DNA of 64,000 nt from Candidatus Neoehrlichia procyonis str. RAC413. Lineage in GTDB: Bacteria > Pseudomonadota > Alphaproteobacteria > Rickettsiales > Anaplasmataceae. Where the stretch lies: contig NZ_LANX01000001.1 of the NCBI RefSeq assembly GCF_000964795.1, forward strand, positions 248,001-312,000, read 5' to 3'. Of the stretch, positions 19,798-29,291 are shown in pieces (the stretch's first letter is position 1; each line of letters starts with the position of its first letter). The notes under the pieces are model-generated. The model saw only the letters and a list, made by a program, of their open reading frames with translations. It was not told the DNA's origin and did not search any database. Both the position numbers and the translations under genes were made by a program.

Positions 19798-20409
19798 ATG
19801 AGGATGAGTAATTATTTATATATAACAGTAGTATTATTAATATTAATGTATCACTCTGTATCACTAGCAAAAGACTTAAGTATACAAGATGACTCGTATA
19901 TGAATAGCTTTAGTAATTTATATATCAGTAGTAGCAGACAGAACAATGATATATTTAACATAGAAGATATACAACAAAATGACAAAACAAAATACAATAT
20001 TCATTTTGGTTTAAGGCATATGCATGCAATAAAGAGTTTTAATTTTTTGAGAATTGATTTAGGGTGTTTATATATTGTTAATTCCACTGATTTATTGCAA
20101 TTAAATTTAAATTATAAATATAATACATATTTGAATATATATTGGAATTTAAATAACCTCCTATATATTCACAATTTAAACTTATATGTAGGTGTAGGAA
20201 CTTATCTTAATAAGATTGTAGATGTAATATTACATAATACGGAAAATAATGTACTAACATCATATGCTTCTGCAGGTATTATTTATAAAATAACTAATAG
20301 TATTAATATATATATAGAATATAAATTTACTTTGGAAAATTTTAAAATTTTAAAACAAGATTTTCCCAAATTTATATCATCCGTTATAGGAATTGAATTG
20401 ATTTTATAA
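19798..20409 (+). CDS. Hypothetical secreted small beta-barrel-like protein
   Basis: Unrecognised. Residues 1-24 form a signal peptide (MRMSNYLYITVVLLILMYHSVSLA). The mature part is made of alternating short hydrophobic strands with aromatic residues (NIHFGLRHMH, LQLNLNYKYNTYLNIYWNL, LNLYVGVGTYLN, SINIYIEYKFTL) and ends in a hydrophobic strand SSVIGIELIL without a C-terminal aromatic. The pattern is that of a small outer-membrane beta barrel, reminiscent of but not assignable to the OMP-1/P28 or Surface_Ag_2 families. A second protein of similar design follows 92 bases downstream, suggesting a pair. Confidence 0.7.
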   Translation: MRMSNYLYITVVLLILMYHSVSLAKDLSIQDDSYMNSFSNLYISSSRQNNDIFNIEDIQQNDKTKYNIHFGLRHMHAIKSFNFLRIDLGCLYIVNSTDLLQLNLNYKYNTYLNIYWNLNNLLYIHNLNLYVGVGTYLNKIVDVILHNTENNVLTSYASAGIIYKITNSINIYIEYKFTLENFKILKQDFPKFISSVIGIELIL

Positions 20410-20501
20410 TGCTTTAATTCAAAACATGAAATTTATATTTTCTATTGAATCAGTATTAAATCTATGATAGTTAATAAATTATTAATTTATTAACTATATT
20501 T

Positions 20502-21197
20502 ATGTATTTTTTCGTATATTTAATCTATTTTATTGCTATATTTTACAATAAAGCTTTTGGTTATTTGCCCTCAAAAGTATATTATAAACTAGGTTATGTA
20601 TATAATTTTAATTATCAGGATTCTTTAAAGTCACAATATTTTCGCTACGAAAAGGGTGGTAAAGATTTTTATATAATAATAGGAACTAATTTTAAAAATA
20701 ATTTTTATCATGAATTAGGTCTGCATTACACAAGCACTTTTCCAGAATTATATTCTATATCTGATGAAGAAAAAAGTAATATAATACGTATTATGACTAA
20801 TATTAATAGTAAAAAGCTTTCTCTTTTTAAAATTAAAGATATGTTAACAATTAACAAGATCTCTTTAATATATAATATATATAGTTTATATCCTGTTAAT
20901 GATAAGGTCAGTGTTTATTTGGGATGTGGTATTGGTGTTATTGAAGTATTAAAATATTATGGCCTAAAAAGTAAAATTGGTAATCACTATGGCATCGTCA
21001 TGCAATATAATGCAGGTGTTTCATATCTTTTAAACAGAAAGCTTAAAGTTTATTTAGGGTATAATTTTTCTAAGAATTATTGGAAATATCAAACAAATTC
21101 TATATATGATGAATATGGCAATAGTGTATTATATCACTTTTTAAATTTTGAATTAAGGTCATACGGATTAGATATGGGCTTAGTGTTTATACTTTAA
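20502..21197 (+). CDS. Hypothetical secreted beta-barrel-like protein
   Basis: Unrecognised 231-residue product. The first 18 residues (MYFFVYLIYFIAIFYNKA) act as a signal sequence, followed by Tyr-rich alternating strands: VYYKLGYVYNFNY, KDFYIIIGTNF, YHELGLHYTS, VSVYLGCGIGVIEVL, GIVMQYNAGVSYLL and LKVYLGYNFSKNYW. It ends GLDMGLVFIL. The glycine spacing within strands (VGVGxY / GCGIGV, AGVSYLL) resembles the OMP-1/Msp2-like barrel proteins of Anaplasmataceae, and an outer-membrane location is my inference. It is not a close copy of the preceding 203-residue protein. Confidence 0.72.
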   Translation: MYFFVYLIYFIAIFYNKAFGYLPSKVYYKLGYVYNFNYQDSLKSQYFRYEKGGKDFYIIIGTNFKNNFYHELGLHYTSTFPELYSISDEEKSNIIRIMTNINSKKLSLFKIKDMLTINKISLIYNIYSLYPVNDKVSVYLGCGIGVIEVLKYYGLKSKIGNHYGIVMQYNAGVSYLLNRKLKVYLGYNFSKNYWKYQTNSIYDEYGNSVLYHFLNFELRSYGLDMGLVFIL

Positions 21198-21474
21198 TAG
21201 TCTGTAAGGTTATTTTTATATTCCCAAGTAAAAAAATATTTTTTCAAATGATACTTACTTGTATTTCATTTATTAGGGAAAATTATACAAGCACAAAAAA
21301 CATAATAAGTGATGACTCATAATAAAATTGAGATAATGACCAAATTATCCTTCTTTATAAAGTATAAGAAATTTAAATTAAGAATATTTTTAATCAAAGA
21401 TTGTATTTGATTAAGTTATAAAAATATGACACCATTACTTTTCTACAATAAATCACTAAATAATTAGTAAAGTT

Positions 21475-22704
21475 ATGACGTTTATTTCTCCGCTTGCACC
21501 AAAGGTTTTTCCGCAAATGCCTGAAATTAAGGGTGTAAAAATGCTATCTATCTGTGCGAACATTAAGGCTTCTGGTAAAGATGATGTTTTAATCGTAAGA
21601 TTACAACCTGGTAGTAGTGTTGCAGGGGTTTTTACTACTTCCTACACTGCAGGTAGTAATATAAAATATTGTAAAAGTATAATTCCACATGGATACGCAA
21701 GTGTTCTTATAGTGAATTCTGGAAATGCTAATGTTGCAGTAGGAGATAAAGGAGATCAAGCAGTGCATGAAATTGTAAATGCATGTTCAAAAGAATTTTC
21801 TTGTCTACCACAAGAAGTATATTTTTCTTCAACTGGAATCATAGGACGCGTTCTGCCAACTGAAAATATAAAATCTGTTATTATAAATTCAGAAAAAAAA
21901 ATGACTTCTACAACTTGGAAAGAAGCTGCAATAGCAATTATGACTACAGATACTTATCCTAAAATGGTGACTAAACAAACAAATATTGGAGGTGTAAGTG
22001 TTACAATTAATGGTATCTGTAAAGGATCAGGTATGATTGCACCAAATATGGCCACTATGTTAGGTTATATATTTACTGATGCAAGTATTAGTCCGAAAAT
22101 TTTACAAAAATTGTTAAATGAATATACAGATGTATCTTTCAATAGTATCACTGTTGAGGGAGATATGTCAACAAGTGATACGGTATTAATGTTTGCAACC
22201 AATGTTGTAAAAAATCCTCAGGTGACTTCTTATAATGACAGTATCATTTATGATTTTAAAGTAGCGCTCAAAGATTTAATGGTAGAAATGGCGCATTTAA
22301 TTGTAAAAGATGGAGAAGGTGCACACAAATTTATAACAATAAGTGTTGAGAATATGACATCAGAAAAAGCAGCTAAAAAATTAGCATTTTCTGTTGCAAA
22401 TTCTCCGTTAGTAAAGACTGCTATAGCAGGTGAGGATCCTAACTGGGGAAGAATAATTATGGCTTTAGGTAAAGCTGGCGAAAAATTTGATCAGAAGCAA
22501 ATATCTATTAAAATAGGAGGTGAATTTATATTAAAGCATGGCATATTATGTGAAAATTGCAATATAAATTATATTAAAAATCATATGCAAAATAGTGAAA
22601 TTAGTATTTTAATTGATATGAATTATGGAAATAAAAAGGCAGTTGTTTGGACTTGTGACTTGACTCATACGTTTATTGATATAAATTCTTTATATTCAAC
22701 ATAG
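21475..22704 (+). CDS. argJ: Bifunctional glutamate N-acetyltransferase / ornithine acetyltransferase ArgJ
   Basis: Recycles the acetyl group from N-acetylornithine to glutamate in the cyclic arginine pathway. The precursor self-cleaves between Ala and Thr in the motif MIAPNMATML; the new N-terminal nucleophile would be Thr194. The family's KGSGMIAPNMATML, VEGDMSTSDT and GEDPNWGRI blocks are present and the 409-residue length is normal. Whether the enzyme is mono- or bifunctional cannot be read from sequence alone. The start ATG at 21475 has no strong Shine-Dalgarno. The stretch after its stop contains a copied ubiG fragment leading into xthA. Confidence 0.96.
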   Translation: MTFISPLAPKVFPQMPEIKGVKMLSICANIKASGKDDVLIVRLQPGSSVAGVFTTSYTAGSNIKYCKSIIPHGYASVLIVNSGNANVAVGDKGDQAVHEIVNACSKEFSCLPQEVYFSSTGIIGRVLPTENIKSVIINSEKKMTSTTWKEAAIAIMTTDTYPKMVTKQTNIGGVSVTINGICKGSGMIAPNMATMLGYIFTDASISPKILQKLLNEYTDVSFNSITVEGDMSTSDTVLMFATNVVKNPQVTSYNDSIIYDFKVALKDLMVEMAHLIVKDGEGAHKFITISVENMTSEKAAKKLAFSVANSPLVKTAIAGEDPNWGRIIMALGKAGEKFDQKQISIKIGGEFILKHGILCENCNINYIKNHMQNSEISILIDMNYGNKKAVVWTCDLTHTFIDINSLYST

Positions 22705-22722
22705 TATATAACTATAATTATA

Positions 22723-22784
22723 AGTACAAGATATCACAGGAATAAATTTTAACGTAATTAAATAATAAATGGTATTTATCAAAA
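22723..22784 (+). repeat. Copy of a ubiG fragment fused to the xthA start
   Basis: These 62 bases match 61 bases inside ubiG (26640-26700) apart from a single inserted T, which breaks the reading frame. Identity begins at AGTACAAGATATCACAGG and stops at TTTATCAAAA, where the last A is also the A of the xthA ATG. The copy therefore forms the whole immediate leader of xthA. Confidence 0.93.
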
Positions 22785-23596
22785 TGTTTAAAATAGCAAC
22801 ATGGAATGTTAATTCTATTAGAAAAAGGGTTAACCACTTATGTTCTTATTTAATTGCAAATAATATAGATGTGATTCTATTGCAAGAGTTGAGATGTATA
22901 AATGAATTATTTCCTTATAGAGAATTGGAGTCTATAGGGTATCAATGTTATATACATGGACAAAAAGCACGAAATGGTGTTGCAATTATTACAAAACATA
23001 AGGCAATTGATATAAAAAGTAATATTTTTACAATTAATAATACATTTGTGGAAAGTATTGGTTCATATAGTTGTGATGAAGCTCGTTATATAGAATCCAT
23101 TATTAGCTACAACGATATGCAAATTGTAGTAGCAAGTGTATATATTCCTAATGGACAAGATGTTAATTCTGAAATGTTCACATATAAGCTGAATTTTTTT
23201 GATCAGTTAAAGTTTCGTATGTTAAATTTGTTAAATAAAGAAAAAATTATAATAATTGGCGGAGATTATAATGTAGCACCTGAAGAGATAGATGTATATT
23301 GTACTAAAATACTAAACGGGAAATTATGTTTTCATGAGAATGAAAGAGCTAAATTTCGTTCAATACTTAATCTAGGATTTTTTGATGCATTTCGCATTAT
23401 AAATGATAATCAAAAATTTAGCTGGTGGAATTATAAAAACAATGCGTGGAATGAAAATAAAGGCATGAGAATAGATCATTTACTTTTATCTCCTCAAGCA
23501 GCTGATAAATTGTTACATTGTGATATAAATGATCAAATTAGGAATTTAGAGTGTCCATCTGATCATGCTCCAGTTGTATGTACATTATTAGCGTAA
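22784..23596 (+). CDS. xthA: Exodeoxyribonuclease III / AP endonuclease
   Basis: Base-excision repair enzyme that cuts at abasic sites and removes 3'-blocking groups. Motifs in order: WNVNSIRKR, LQELRC (the usual form is LQETK; the metal-binding Glu is retained), ARNGVAI, VYIPNGQ, GGDYNVAPEEIDV, the RIDHLL segment and the catalytic SDHAPVV at the end. The start is taken at ATG 22784 (MFKIATWN), as in other family members, giving 270 residues. An ATG 15 bases upstream would add MVFIK, but these codons come from the duplicated ubiG fragment. Confidence 0.96.
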   Translation: MFKIATWNVNSIRKRVNHLCSYLIANNIDVILLQELRCINELFPYRELESIGYQCYIHGQKARNGVAIITKHKAIDIKSNIFTINNTFVESIGSYSCDEARYIESIISYNDMQIVVASVYIPNGQDVNSEMFTYKLNFFDQLKFRMLNLLNKEKIIIIGGDYNVAPEEIDVYCTKILNGKLCFHENERAKFRSILNLGFFDAFRIINDNQKFSWWNYKNNAWNENKGMRIDHLLLSPQAADKLLHCDINDQIRNLECPSDHAPVVCTLLA

Positions 23597-23612
23597 TAAA
23601 CCCCTTTATTAC
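23593..23612 (+). terminator. Perfect hairpin at the xthA stop codon
   Basis: GTAATAAA and TTTATTAC form an 8-bp perfect stem around the loop CCCC. The left arm contains the xthA TAA stop codon. There is no following T run, so it is at best a weak intrinsic terminator; it could instead be an RNA 3'-end stabilising structure. Confidence 0.4.
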
Positions 23613-23759
23613 ATAATAATATATATATAAGTCTCTATAGAAATATTTAAATATTGAGCAAGGAAGTAAAAAAATCATTATAGTTTGTATTAATTAGCAT
23701 TATCATAAATTGATATAATGTATAATACTTATGTTGTTTATCTTACCAGGTAAAAAATA

Positions 23760-24083
23760 GTGAATAGCGCAATGATTTACATTAAAAACTTGAAGATCTA
23801 TGCAAAAGTAGGATTTTCATCATGGGAAAAAGTTGTTAAGCAGCAAATAATTATGGATGTTAAATTATCTGTCAATTATACGAATGATAACTTTGTCAAT
23901 TATAAAACAATTGTAAATAATATTATAAATTTTATCAATATTCATCACTATGATCTATTGGAAGACATGGCACAAGAAGTAAAAAAATTCCTTGAAAAAG
24001 AACCTAATGTTATTAAATGCCATATAAAAATTCATAAGCCTCTTGCACTATTTGGCTTAGGAGCTAAAATATACATTATATAA
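23760..24083 (+). CDS. folB: Dihydroneopterin aldolase FolB
   Basis: Folate-pathway enzyme converting 7,8-dihydroneopterin to 6-hydroxymethyl-dihydropterin and glycolaldehyde. Family landmarks: [19 protein letters not shown] at the N terminus with the substrate-anchoring Glu, the strand [13 protein letters not shown], the [17 protein letters not shown] helix region, and [18 protein letters not shown] with the catalytic Lys. The frame begins GTG at 23760, about ten bases after AGG; the ATG at 23772 (MIYIKN) is an equally reasonable start. folE, for the first step of the same pathway, is also in this window. Confidence 0.92.
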   Translation: MNSAMIYIKNLKIYAKVGFSSWEKVVKQQIIMDVKLSVNYTNDNFVNYKTIVNNIINFINIHHYDLLEDMAQEVKKFLEKEPNVIKCHIKIHKPLALFGLGAKIYII

Positions 24084-24135
24084 ACTAAAGTACAATTTTT
24101 TTTTAACAAATATTTTTTCATTATTAGGTATTAAA

Positions 24136-25080
24136 ATGATAAGTCGTAGAAAAATTTCTCTTATAGGATCAGGTAATATTGGTGGGATTCTTGCTTATTT
24201 AATAAATCAAAAAAAATTAGGTGATATAGTTATGTTGGACATAAATGAAGGATTATCAAGAGGAAAGTCGTTAGATATATCTGAGTCTTCTGCAGTTAAT
24301 GGATTTTGTTTTGATATTCTAGGTACGAGCGATTATCAAGAAATTAGAGATTCTGATGCTATTATTGTTACTGCCGGAATTGCAAGAAAGCCCGGCATGA
24401 GCCGCGATGATTTACTAAATATTAATGCACGCATTATTGAAGATATAGCAAAACAGATTCAAAAGTATTCTCCTAATGCTTTTGTCATAATTATCACAAA
24501 TCCGCTTGATGCTATGGTATGGCACTTATATAAAAAGTCTAATTTGCCTTCTAATATGGTTGTTGGTATGGCAGGAGTACTAGATTCTGCTAGATTTTCT
24601 TACTTTATTGCTCAACATTTAAATATTTCTGTAGAAAATGTATCATCTTTAGTATTAGGAAGTCATGGGGATCTTATGTTACCTTTAATTAGGTACTCAA
24701 CAGTTGGAGGAATACCTATTACTGATTTGATAAAGCTTAATATAATTACACAGTCTGACGTTGATGATATTATTCAAAGAACACGTAAAGGTGGAGAAGA
24801 GATTGTTAAGTTATTACAAAATGGTTCAGCTTATTATGCTCCTGCTACTTCTGCAATATATATGCTTGAATCATACCTTTATGATAAAAAACGTATACTA
24901 TCATGTGCTGCATATTTAAATGGAGAATATGGAGTTTATGATTTATTTGTTGGGGTACCTGTTATAATAGGAAAAAATGGTATTGAGAAGGTTATAGAAT
25001 TAGATTTATTACAAAGTGAAAAAGAAACTTTTAATAATTCTATAAAGTTAATAAAAAATCTTTTACAACTGTTAAACTAA
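24136..25080 (+). CDS. mdh: Malate dehydrogenase
   Basis: NAD-dependent TCA-cycle enzyme of the LDH-like alphaproteobacterial type. NAD-binding loop GSGNIGG near residue 11, the Asp after the second strand (VMLDI) that selects NAD, the substrate-binding Arg in [24 protein letters not shown], and the catalytic His in [12 protein letters not shown]. The Arg-rich active-site loop indicates malate instead of lactate. Full length at 314 residues. It stands alone; the usual alphaproteobacterial sucCD-sucAB neighbours are not adjacent. Confidence 0.97.
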   Translation: MISRRKISLIGSGNIGGILAYLINQKKLGDIVMLDINEGLSRGKSLDISESSAVNGFCFDILGTSDYQEIRDSDAIIVTAGIARKPGMSRDDLLNINARIIEDIAKQIQKYSPNAFVIIITNPLDAMVWHLYKKSNLPSNMVVGMAGVLDSARFSYFIAQHLNISVENVSSLVLGSHGDLMLPLIRYSTVGGIPITDLIKLNIITQSDVDDIIQRTRKGGEEIVKLLQNGSAYYAPATSAIYMLESYLYDKKRILSCAAYLNGEYGVYDLFVGVPVIIGKNGIEKVIELDLLQSEKETFNNSIKLIKNLLQLLN

Positions 25081-25166
25081 ATTTTTGACATTTTGATGTA
25101 TGTAATAATACAAAAGTTATTTAATAAGTGAAAGTAAAAATATTGTACTAAAAACAAAATTTCATT

Positions 25167-25391
25167 TTAATTTAAATGATAGTTCTTTTTTATATCTGAA
25201 AATAAATTTTCATATAATTCAATTTGCATAATTAATTGCGCTGCATAATTATTCATATAATTAAACTGATCTTCTTTTATAAGATTTAACTCAAAAGCTT
25301 TTACAACATTTTTTTTAAAAGCTGCAACATAAGCTTTATTGTTATTTAGATAACTTAACGTATAACGTATGATATTTTTTGCATTTTTCAT
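25167..25391 (-). CDS. Hypothetical small helical protein (74 aa)
   Basis: Unrecognised. ATG at 25391, no good Shine-Dalgarno. The product is soluble, charged and helical, with Asn/Lys/Tyr-rich heptads (YLNNNKAYVAAFKKNVVKAFELNLIKEDQFNYMNNYAAQL). Non-random residue use supports a real gene. No signal peptide or membrane span. It lies convergent with mdh and divergent from rpiB, with no functional clue from context. Confidence 0.55.
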   Translation of the reverse strand: MKNAKNIIRYTLSYLNNNKAYVAAFKKNVVKAFELNLIKEDQFNYMNNYAAQLIMQIELYENLFSDIKKNYHLN

Positions 25392-25589
25392 TGATAACTG
25401 TAATACAATTAATTATAAGTAACTAATGCAAGTATTACAGTTTAAAGTTTAGTTGTAAAGAGAAAATTTATCGTTAAAATTGAAAATATTATAGTAATTT
25501 AACTTAAAAATTACTTATCTTATATTTATTTGACTTAAAAATATAAAAAAAGTATGTTGTTATGCTTGGTTTTTATATATGGAGTTATA

Positions 25590-26045
25590 ATGCTAATATT
25601 AAAAAAAGTTTTTATTTCTTCTGACCATGCAGGTGTAAAATTAAGACTTGTAATCAATTCTTATTTACAAAGCTTAGGTTGTGCAGTTAAAGATTATGGG
25701 TGTGTTATCCATGATGCTATAGTTGATTATCCAGATTATGTTAAAGATGTGGTATATTATGTTTCTCATGATGAACAAAGTTGTGGTATACTAATTTGCG
25801 GAACAGGTATAGGAATGAGTATTGCTGCAAATCGTTATAAAAAAATAAGAGCAGCTTTATGTCATAGCATAATGTTTGCAAAATTAGCAAGAGAGCATAA
25901 CAATGCAAATGTACTGTGCCTGGGATCAAGATATACTAATGATGATGATGCAAAAGCAATTACCTATCAATTTCTAATTACTGAATTTTCTTCGGGTAGG
26001 CATGCAGAAAGAATAAAAAAGTTAGAAAATTATGACAACAATTAA
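25590..26045 (+). CDS. rpiB: Ribose-5-phosphate isomerase B
   Basis: Interconverts ribulose-5-phosphate and ribose-5-phosphate for nucleotide synthesis in the non-oxidative pentose phosphate pathway. I start at ATG 25590 (MLILKKVFISSDHAG), which has GGAG six bases upstream and matches family length (151 residues); an upstream ATG at 25554 would add a hydrophobic extension without a ribosome binding site. The catalytic Cys lies in ILICGTGIGMSIAANR and the His region in ALCHS; REHNNANVLCLGSR is the C-terminal signature. The last 14 bases overlap the start of ubiG, so the two are translationally coupled. Confidence 0.95.
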   Translation: MLILKKVFISSDHAGVKLRLVINSYLQSLGCAVKDYGCVIHDAIVDYPDYVKDVVYYVSHDEQSCGILICGTGIGMSIAANRYKKIRAALCHSIMFAKLAREHNNANVLCLGSRYTNDDDAKAITYQFLITEFSSGRHAERIKKLENYDNN

Positions 26046-26745
26046 TGAATCTGAAGTAGAAAAATTTTCTAAAATTTCTGATCAATGGTGGGACGAAAAT
26101 GGTAGTTTTTCATTATTACATAAAATAAATTCTTTAAGGGTATATTATGTAACAAATCATCTTAATAATATTTTCTGTCAATTATCATCACTTTCTTTAT
26201 TAGATGTTGGTTGTGGTGGTGGTATATTTTCAGAATCAATGTCAAGGTTAGGTATTAATAATATATTTGGTATAGACCCAAGCGAAAATAATATCAATAT
26301 TGCAAGAAATCATGCTGTGAAAAATAATCTACAAATAAATTATCGATGTATTGATATTCAAGATTTAGCAAAGACTAATGAGTGTTATGATATAATTACC
26401 ATAATGGAGGTAGTAGAACATGTAAATAATTTACCTGTTTTTATGCAAAGCGCATGCAAATTGCTAAAAAATAATGGTATATTGTTCTTATCTACATTAA
26501 ATAGAACTATCAAATCAATGTTACTTGCTATAATAGCTGCAGAATATATTTTACGTTGGTTGCCTAAAAATATGCACCAATGGACAAAATTTGTTAAACC
26601 TTCAGAAATAGCAAATATATTATTACAATATAATATTATAGTACAAGATATCACAGGAATAAATTTTAACGTAATAAATAATAAATGGTATTTATCAAAA
26701 GACATATCAGTTAATTATATATTAGCTGCACAAAAGATTAAATAA
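26032..26745 (+). CDS. ubiG: Ubiquinone biosynthesis O-methyltransferase UbiG
   Basis: SAM-dependent methyltransferase performing both O-methylation steps of ubiquinone synthesis. Motifs: FSKISDQWWDENGSF near the N terminus, the SAM-binding LLDVGCGGGIFSESMSRLG, GIDPS (acidic residue for the ribose), then IITIMEVVEHV and LFLSTLNRT. Full length at 237 residues. It overlaps rpiB by 14 bases. Codons for its residues about 204-223 (26640-26700) have been copied in front of xthA 3.9 kb upstream. Confidence 0.95.
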   Translation: MTTINESEVEKFSKISDQWWDENGSFSLLHKINSLRVYYVTNHLNNIFCQLSSLSLLDVGCGGGIFSESMSRLGINNIFGIDPSENNINIARNHAVKNNLQINYRCIDIQDLAKTNECYDIITIMEVVEHVNNLPVFMQSACKLLKNNGILFLSTLNRTIKSMLLAIIAAEYILRWLPKNMHQWTKFVKPSEIANILLQYNIIVQDITGINFNVINNKWYLSKDISVNYILAAQKIK

Positions 26746-26770
26746 TAGCTGTTTATATATAAATATATTT

Positions 26771-26799
26771 AGCGCATGAGCGCATGGCTGCAAGCGCAT
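26771..26799. repeat. Iterated AGCGCAT motif between convergent genes
   Basis: AGCGCAT occurs three times in 29 bases (26771, 26779 and 26793), within AGCGCATGAGCGCATG and GCAAGCGCATT. It is a marked GC-rich island in an AT-rich spacer between the convergent ubiG and ferredoxin-NADP reductase genes. GCGC and GCATG/TGCA offer partial dyad symmetry, so it could fold, but it is not a standard terminator. Confidence 0.5.
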
Positions 26800-26884
26800 T
26801 AAGTATATTTTCCATAATATATATTATGTATTTTTTAGTACGTATCATGTGCAAATTCTGAAATATAATATTCTAGAATTTATA

Positions 26885-27910
26885 TTAGATATTATTAGGG
26901 ATTCCTTTAGAAGTAGAATATTGAAAATTTAGAGGAGTATTGAATATAACACGATATATGTCGTGACATGCAATTGCAGATTCTGAAAATCCTGTTAATA
27001 TTAATTTCAATTTTCCTGGATATGAAGCTATATCTCCTATTGCATATATCCTATCACGATTTGTTCTACATGTTGAAGGAGTAACTGGTATATGAAAATT
27101 TTCAATATTAATACCCCAGTTAAGTACTGGTCCAAGATTAGCAGATATACCAAAAAATGGTAATAATACATCTGCATAAATAATTTTTTCTTCATTTGTA
27201 ATAATATTTTTTACTGTTACATGACTTAGTATTCCTTGATCCCCAAATATACCGCTAAGTTGATAAGGTGTAATTATTTCTATTTTTTTAATTTGTGATA
27301 AATTTTCTAAATATGACATAGTATTTGGAGAACAGCGGAATACTTTTCTTCTATGTACTATATATAATTTTTTGGCAACTTTTGCTAGTTCTACGGCCCA
27401 ATCAGCAGCTGAATCTCCTCCTCCTGCAATTATAATGTTTTTATTGTAAAAATCTGATAACTTATCTACGTGATAAAACACAGATTTATTTTCATATTTT
27501 AAAATATTATTTAAGGGGGGACGATTTGGTCCAAATCTTCCAGCTCCAGCAGCAATGATAATAACTTTACACTTTATCTCAACATTATTATGAGTTACCA
27601 CTAAAAAATGATCAGCGTTCTCAATTATGTTTTCTGCAATATCTCCTAATAGGTATACGGGTCTAAATGGATTTGACTGTTTAACTAAATTATGAATTAA
27701 TTTTTGTGCCGTAATAATAGGATAAGCTGGTATATCATATATTGGTTTTTCCGCATATAAAGCTGTACATTGCCCTCCTACTTCTTTTAAAGCGTCAATG
27801 ACACAACAACTCATTTTAAGCATACCCGCTTGAAACACAGTAAATAACCCTACAGGACCTGCACCAATTATTGCTATATCAACACTATAAAATGTTTTTA
27901 ATTTTTCCAT
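26885..27910 (-). CDS. Ferredoxin--NADP(+) reductase (thioredoxin-reductase-like type)
   Basis: FAD- and NADPH-dependent flavoprotein passing electrons to or from ferredoxin. FAD motif IGAGPVGLF, second Rossmann motif IAGGGDSAADWAVELAK for NADPH with VHRRKVFR, and IYAIGDIASYPGKLKLI near the C terminus. It lacks the CxxC of thioredoxin reductase at the position after the first domain, which marks the TrxR-like FNR class. Full length at 341 residues. It is last in the minus-strand run atpG-folE-pmbA-FNR, 28 bases after pmbA. Confidence 0.92.
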   Translation of the reverse strand: MEKLKTFYSVDIAIIGAGPVGLFTVFQAGMLKMSCCVIDALKEVGGQCTALYAEKPIYDIPAYPIITAQKLIHNLVKQSNPFRPVYLLGDIAENIIENADHFLVVTHNNVEIKCKVIIIAAGAGRFGPNRPPLNNILKYENKSVFYHVDKLSDFYNKNIIIAGGGDSAADWAVELAKVAKKLYIVHRRKVFRCSPNTMSYLENLSQIKKIEIITPYQLSGIFGDQGILSHVTVKNIITNEEKIIYADVLLPFFGISANLGPVLNWGINIENFHIPVTPSTCRTNRDRIYAIGDIASYPGKLKLILTGFSESAIACHDIYRVIFNTPLNFQYSTSKGIPNNI

Positions 27911-27938
27911 AACTATTAATGTATATTATTACAATTGT

Positions 27939-29285
27939 TTATTCTCTTCCAGCAACTGTCATTTCATGAATTTTTAATGTAGGAGAATTTATAGATTTAA
28001 AAAAAACTAAATCATTTGCTACTGACATATTTTGAAATATATTATTTAAATTTCCAGCAATAGTAATCTCATTTACTGGATATGTAATTTTTCCATTTTC
28101 TATCATAAACCCAAAAGCACCTTGGCTATAATCTCCTGTTGTCAAGTTAATACCAAATCCAAAAAGATCAGTAACGTAAATTCCTTTACTAACATCTGAT
28201 ATTAAATCATCTACAGAAACATTTCCGTTTTGAATATAAAAATTACTTACCCCTGGTATTACTGCAGCATTGCTACGCTTAATGGCATTTCCTGTAGTAA
28301 CTAAATTTAATTGATTTGCTGTATACATATCTAAAATCCAGCTATTGATTATTCCATTTTTTACTATCTCTTTTCTATAACCACATATTCCTTCCCCATC
28401 AAATGGATAAGAAGAAAGCCCCTTTTTTATTAATGGATCATCAATAATATTAATATTGCTCGAAAAAACTTTAGTATGCATACTATTAGATAAAAAAGAT
28501 GTTTTATTTGCTATAGAATCTCCTGTAATTGCAGAAGCAAAACTTTGTAATAATGTACTTGCTACCCTATTTTCAATAATAACAGGTAATTTACAAGTTT
28601 TGATTTTTCTAGCATTTAATTTTCTTAATGCACGCATTGCAGATTCTTTACCTAATTTATATGGATTTTGAATATCACAAAAATGACACTTCACTAAATA
28701 ATTATAATCTACCTCCATTTTATTGTTTTCTGCAGCAATTACAGATATATAAACAGAAGTATAGGATTTTTTATACGATTTCATAAATCCATTTGAAGTA
28801 GCTAGTATAACATTACTATTAACTTTTGAAAAAGATGCACCCTCGGAATTAACAATTTTTTTATCGTAAGACAAGGCAGCATCTTCCATTTTGTATAATA
28901 AAGAGTTTATTTGATCAACGTTTACATTTATATCATCATACAACATTAAATTTTCTATTTCTAAAGAATCATCATTATTTAAAGAAGCAATAGAAACATG
29001 AGGATCCTCTGGAGCAGAATTAGCCATGACTATGGCCATATCTATCAGCTCGTCAATTTTATTCATATCATTTGATGATACGCATGATACTTTTTTTTTA
29101 TCAATAACCCTAATACCAATTTGTGTATTATTAGAATAAGAAATTTCTTCAAGTTTCAGTAATCTCTGTGATACATTTAATGAATTATTATCATATATAA
29201 TAATATCACCATCCACACCTTTATTTTTGATAATTTTTATAGCATCTTCTGCAATATTTAAGTAATTATTCAATATTTTTACCAT
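27939..29285 (-). CDS. pmbA: PmbA/TldE-type metalloprotease subunit
   Basis: Member of the TldD/TldE (PmbA) family, whose heterodimer degrades peptides and processes modified peptides in other bacteria; TldE itself lacks the active-site metal motif and acts as partner. Seen here: IGIRVIDKKKVSCVSSND, the ANSAPEDPHVS segment, LPVIIENRVASTLLQSFASA, SYPFDGEGICGYRKEIVKNG, LNLVTTGNAIKRS and GINLTTGDYSQGAFGFMIENG. Its 448 residues match the family. It lies 6 bases after folE. TldD is not in the window. Confidence 0.94.
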   Translation of the reverse strand: MVKILNNYLNIAEDAIKIIKNKGVDGDIIIYDNNSLNVSQRLLKLEEISYSNNTQIGIRVIDKKKVSCVSSNDMNKIDELIDMAIVMANSAPEDPHVSIASLNNDDSLEIENLMLYDDINVNVDQINSLLYKMEDAALSYDKKIVNSEGASFSKVNSNVILATSNGFMKSYKKSYTSVYISVIAAENNKMEVDYNYLVKCHFCDIQNPYKLGKESAMRALRKLNARKIKTCKLPVIIENRVASTLLQSFASAITGDSIANKTSFLSNSMHTKVFSSNINIIDDPLIKKGLSSYPFDGEGICGYRKEIVKNGIINSWILDMYTANQLNLVTTGNAIKRSNAAVIPGVSNFYIQNGNVSVDDLISDVSKGIYVTDLFGFGINLTTGDYSQGAFGFMIENGKITYPVNEITIAGNLNNIFQNMSVANDLVFFKSINSPTLKIHEMTVAGRE

Positions 29286-29291
29286 ATTTTA

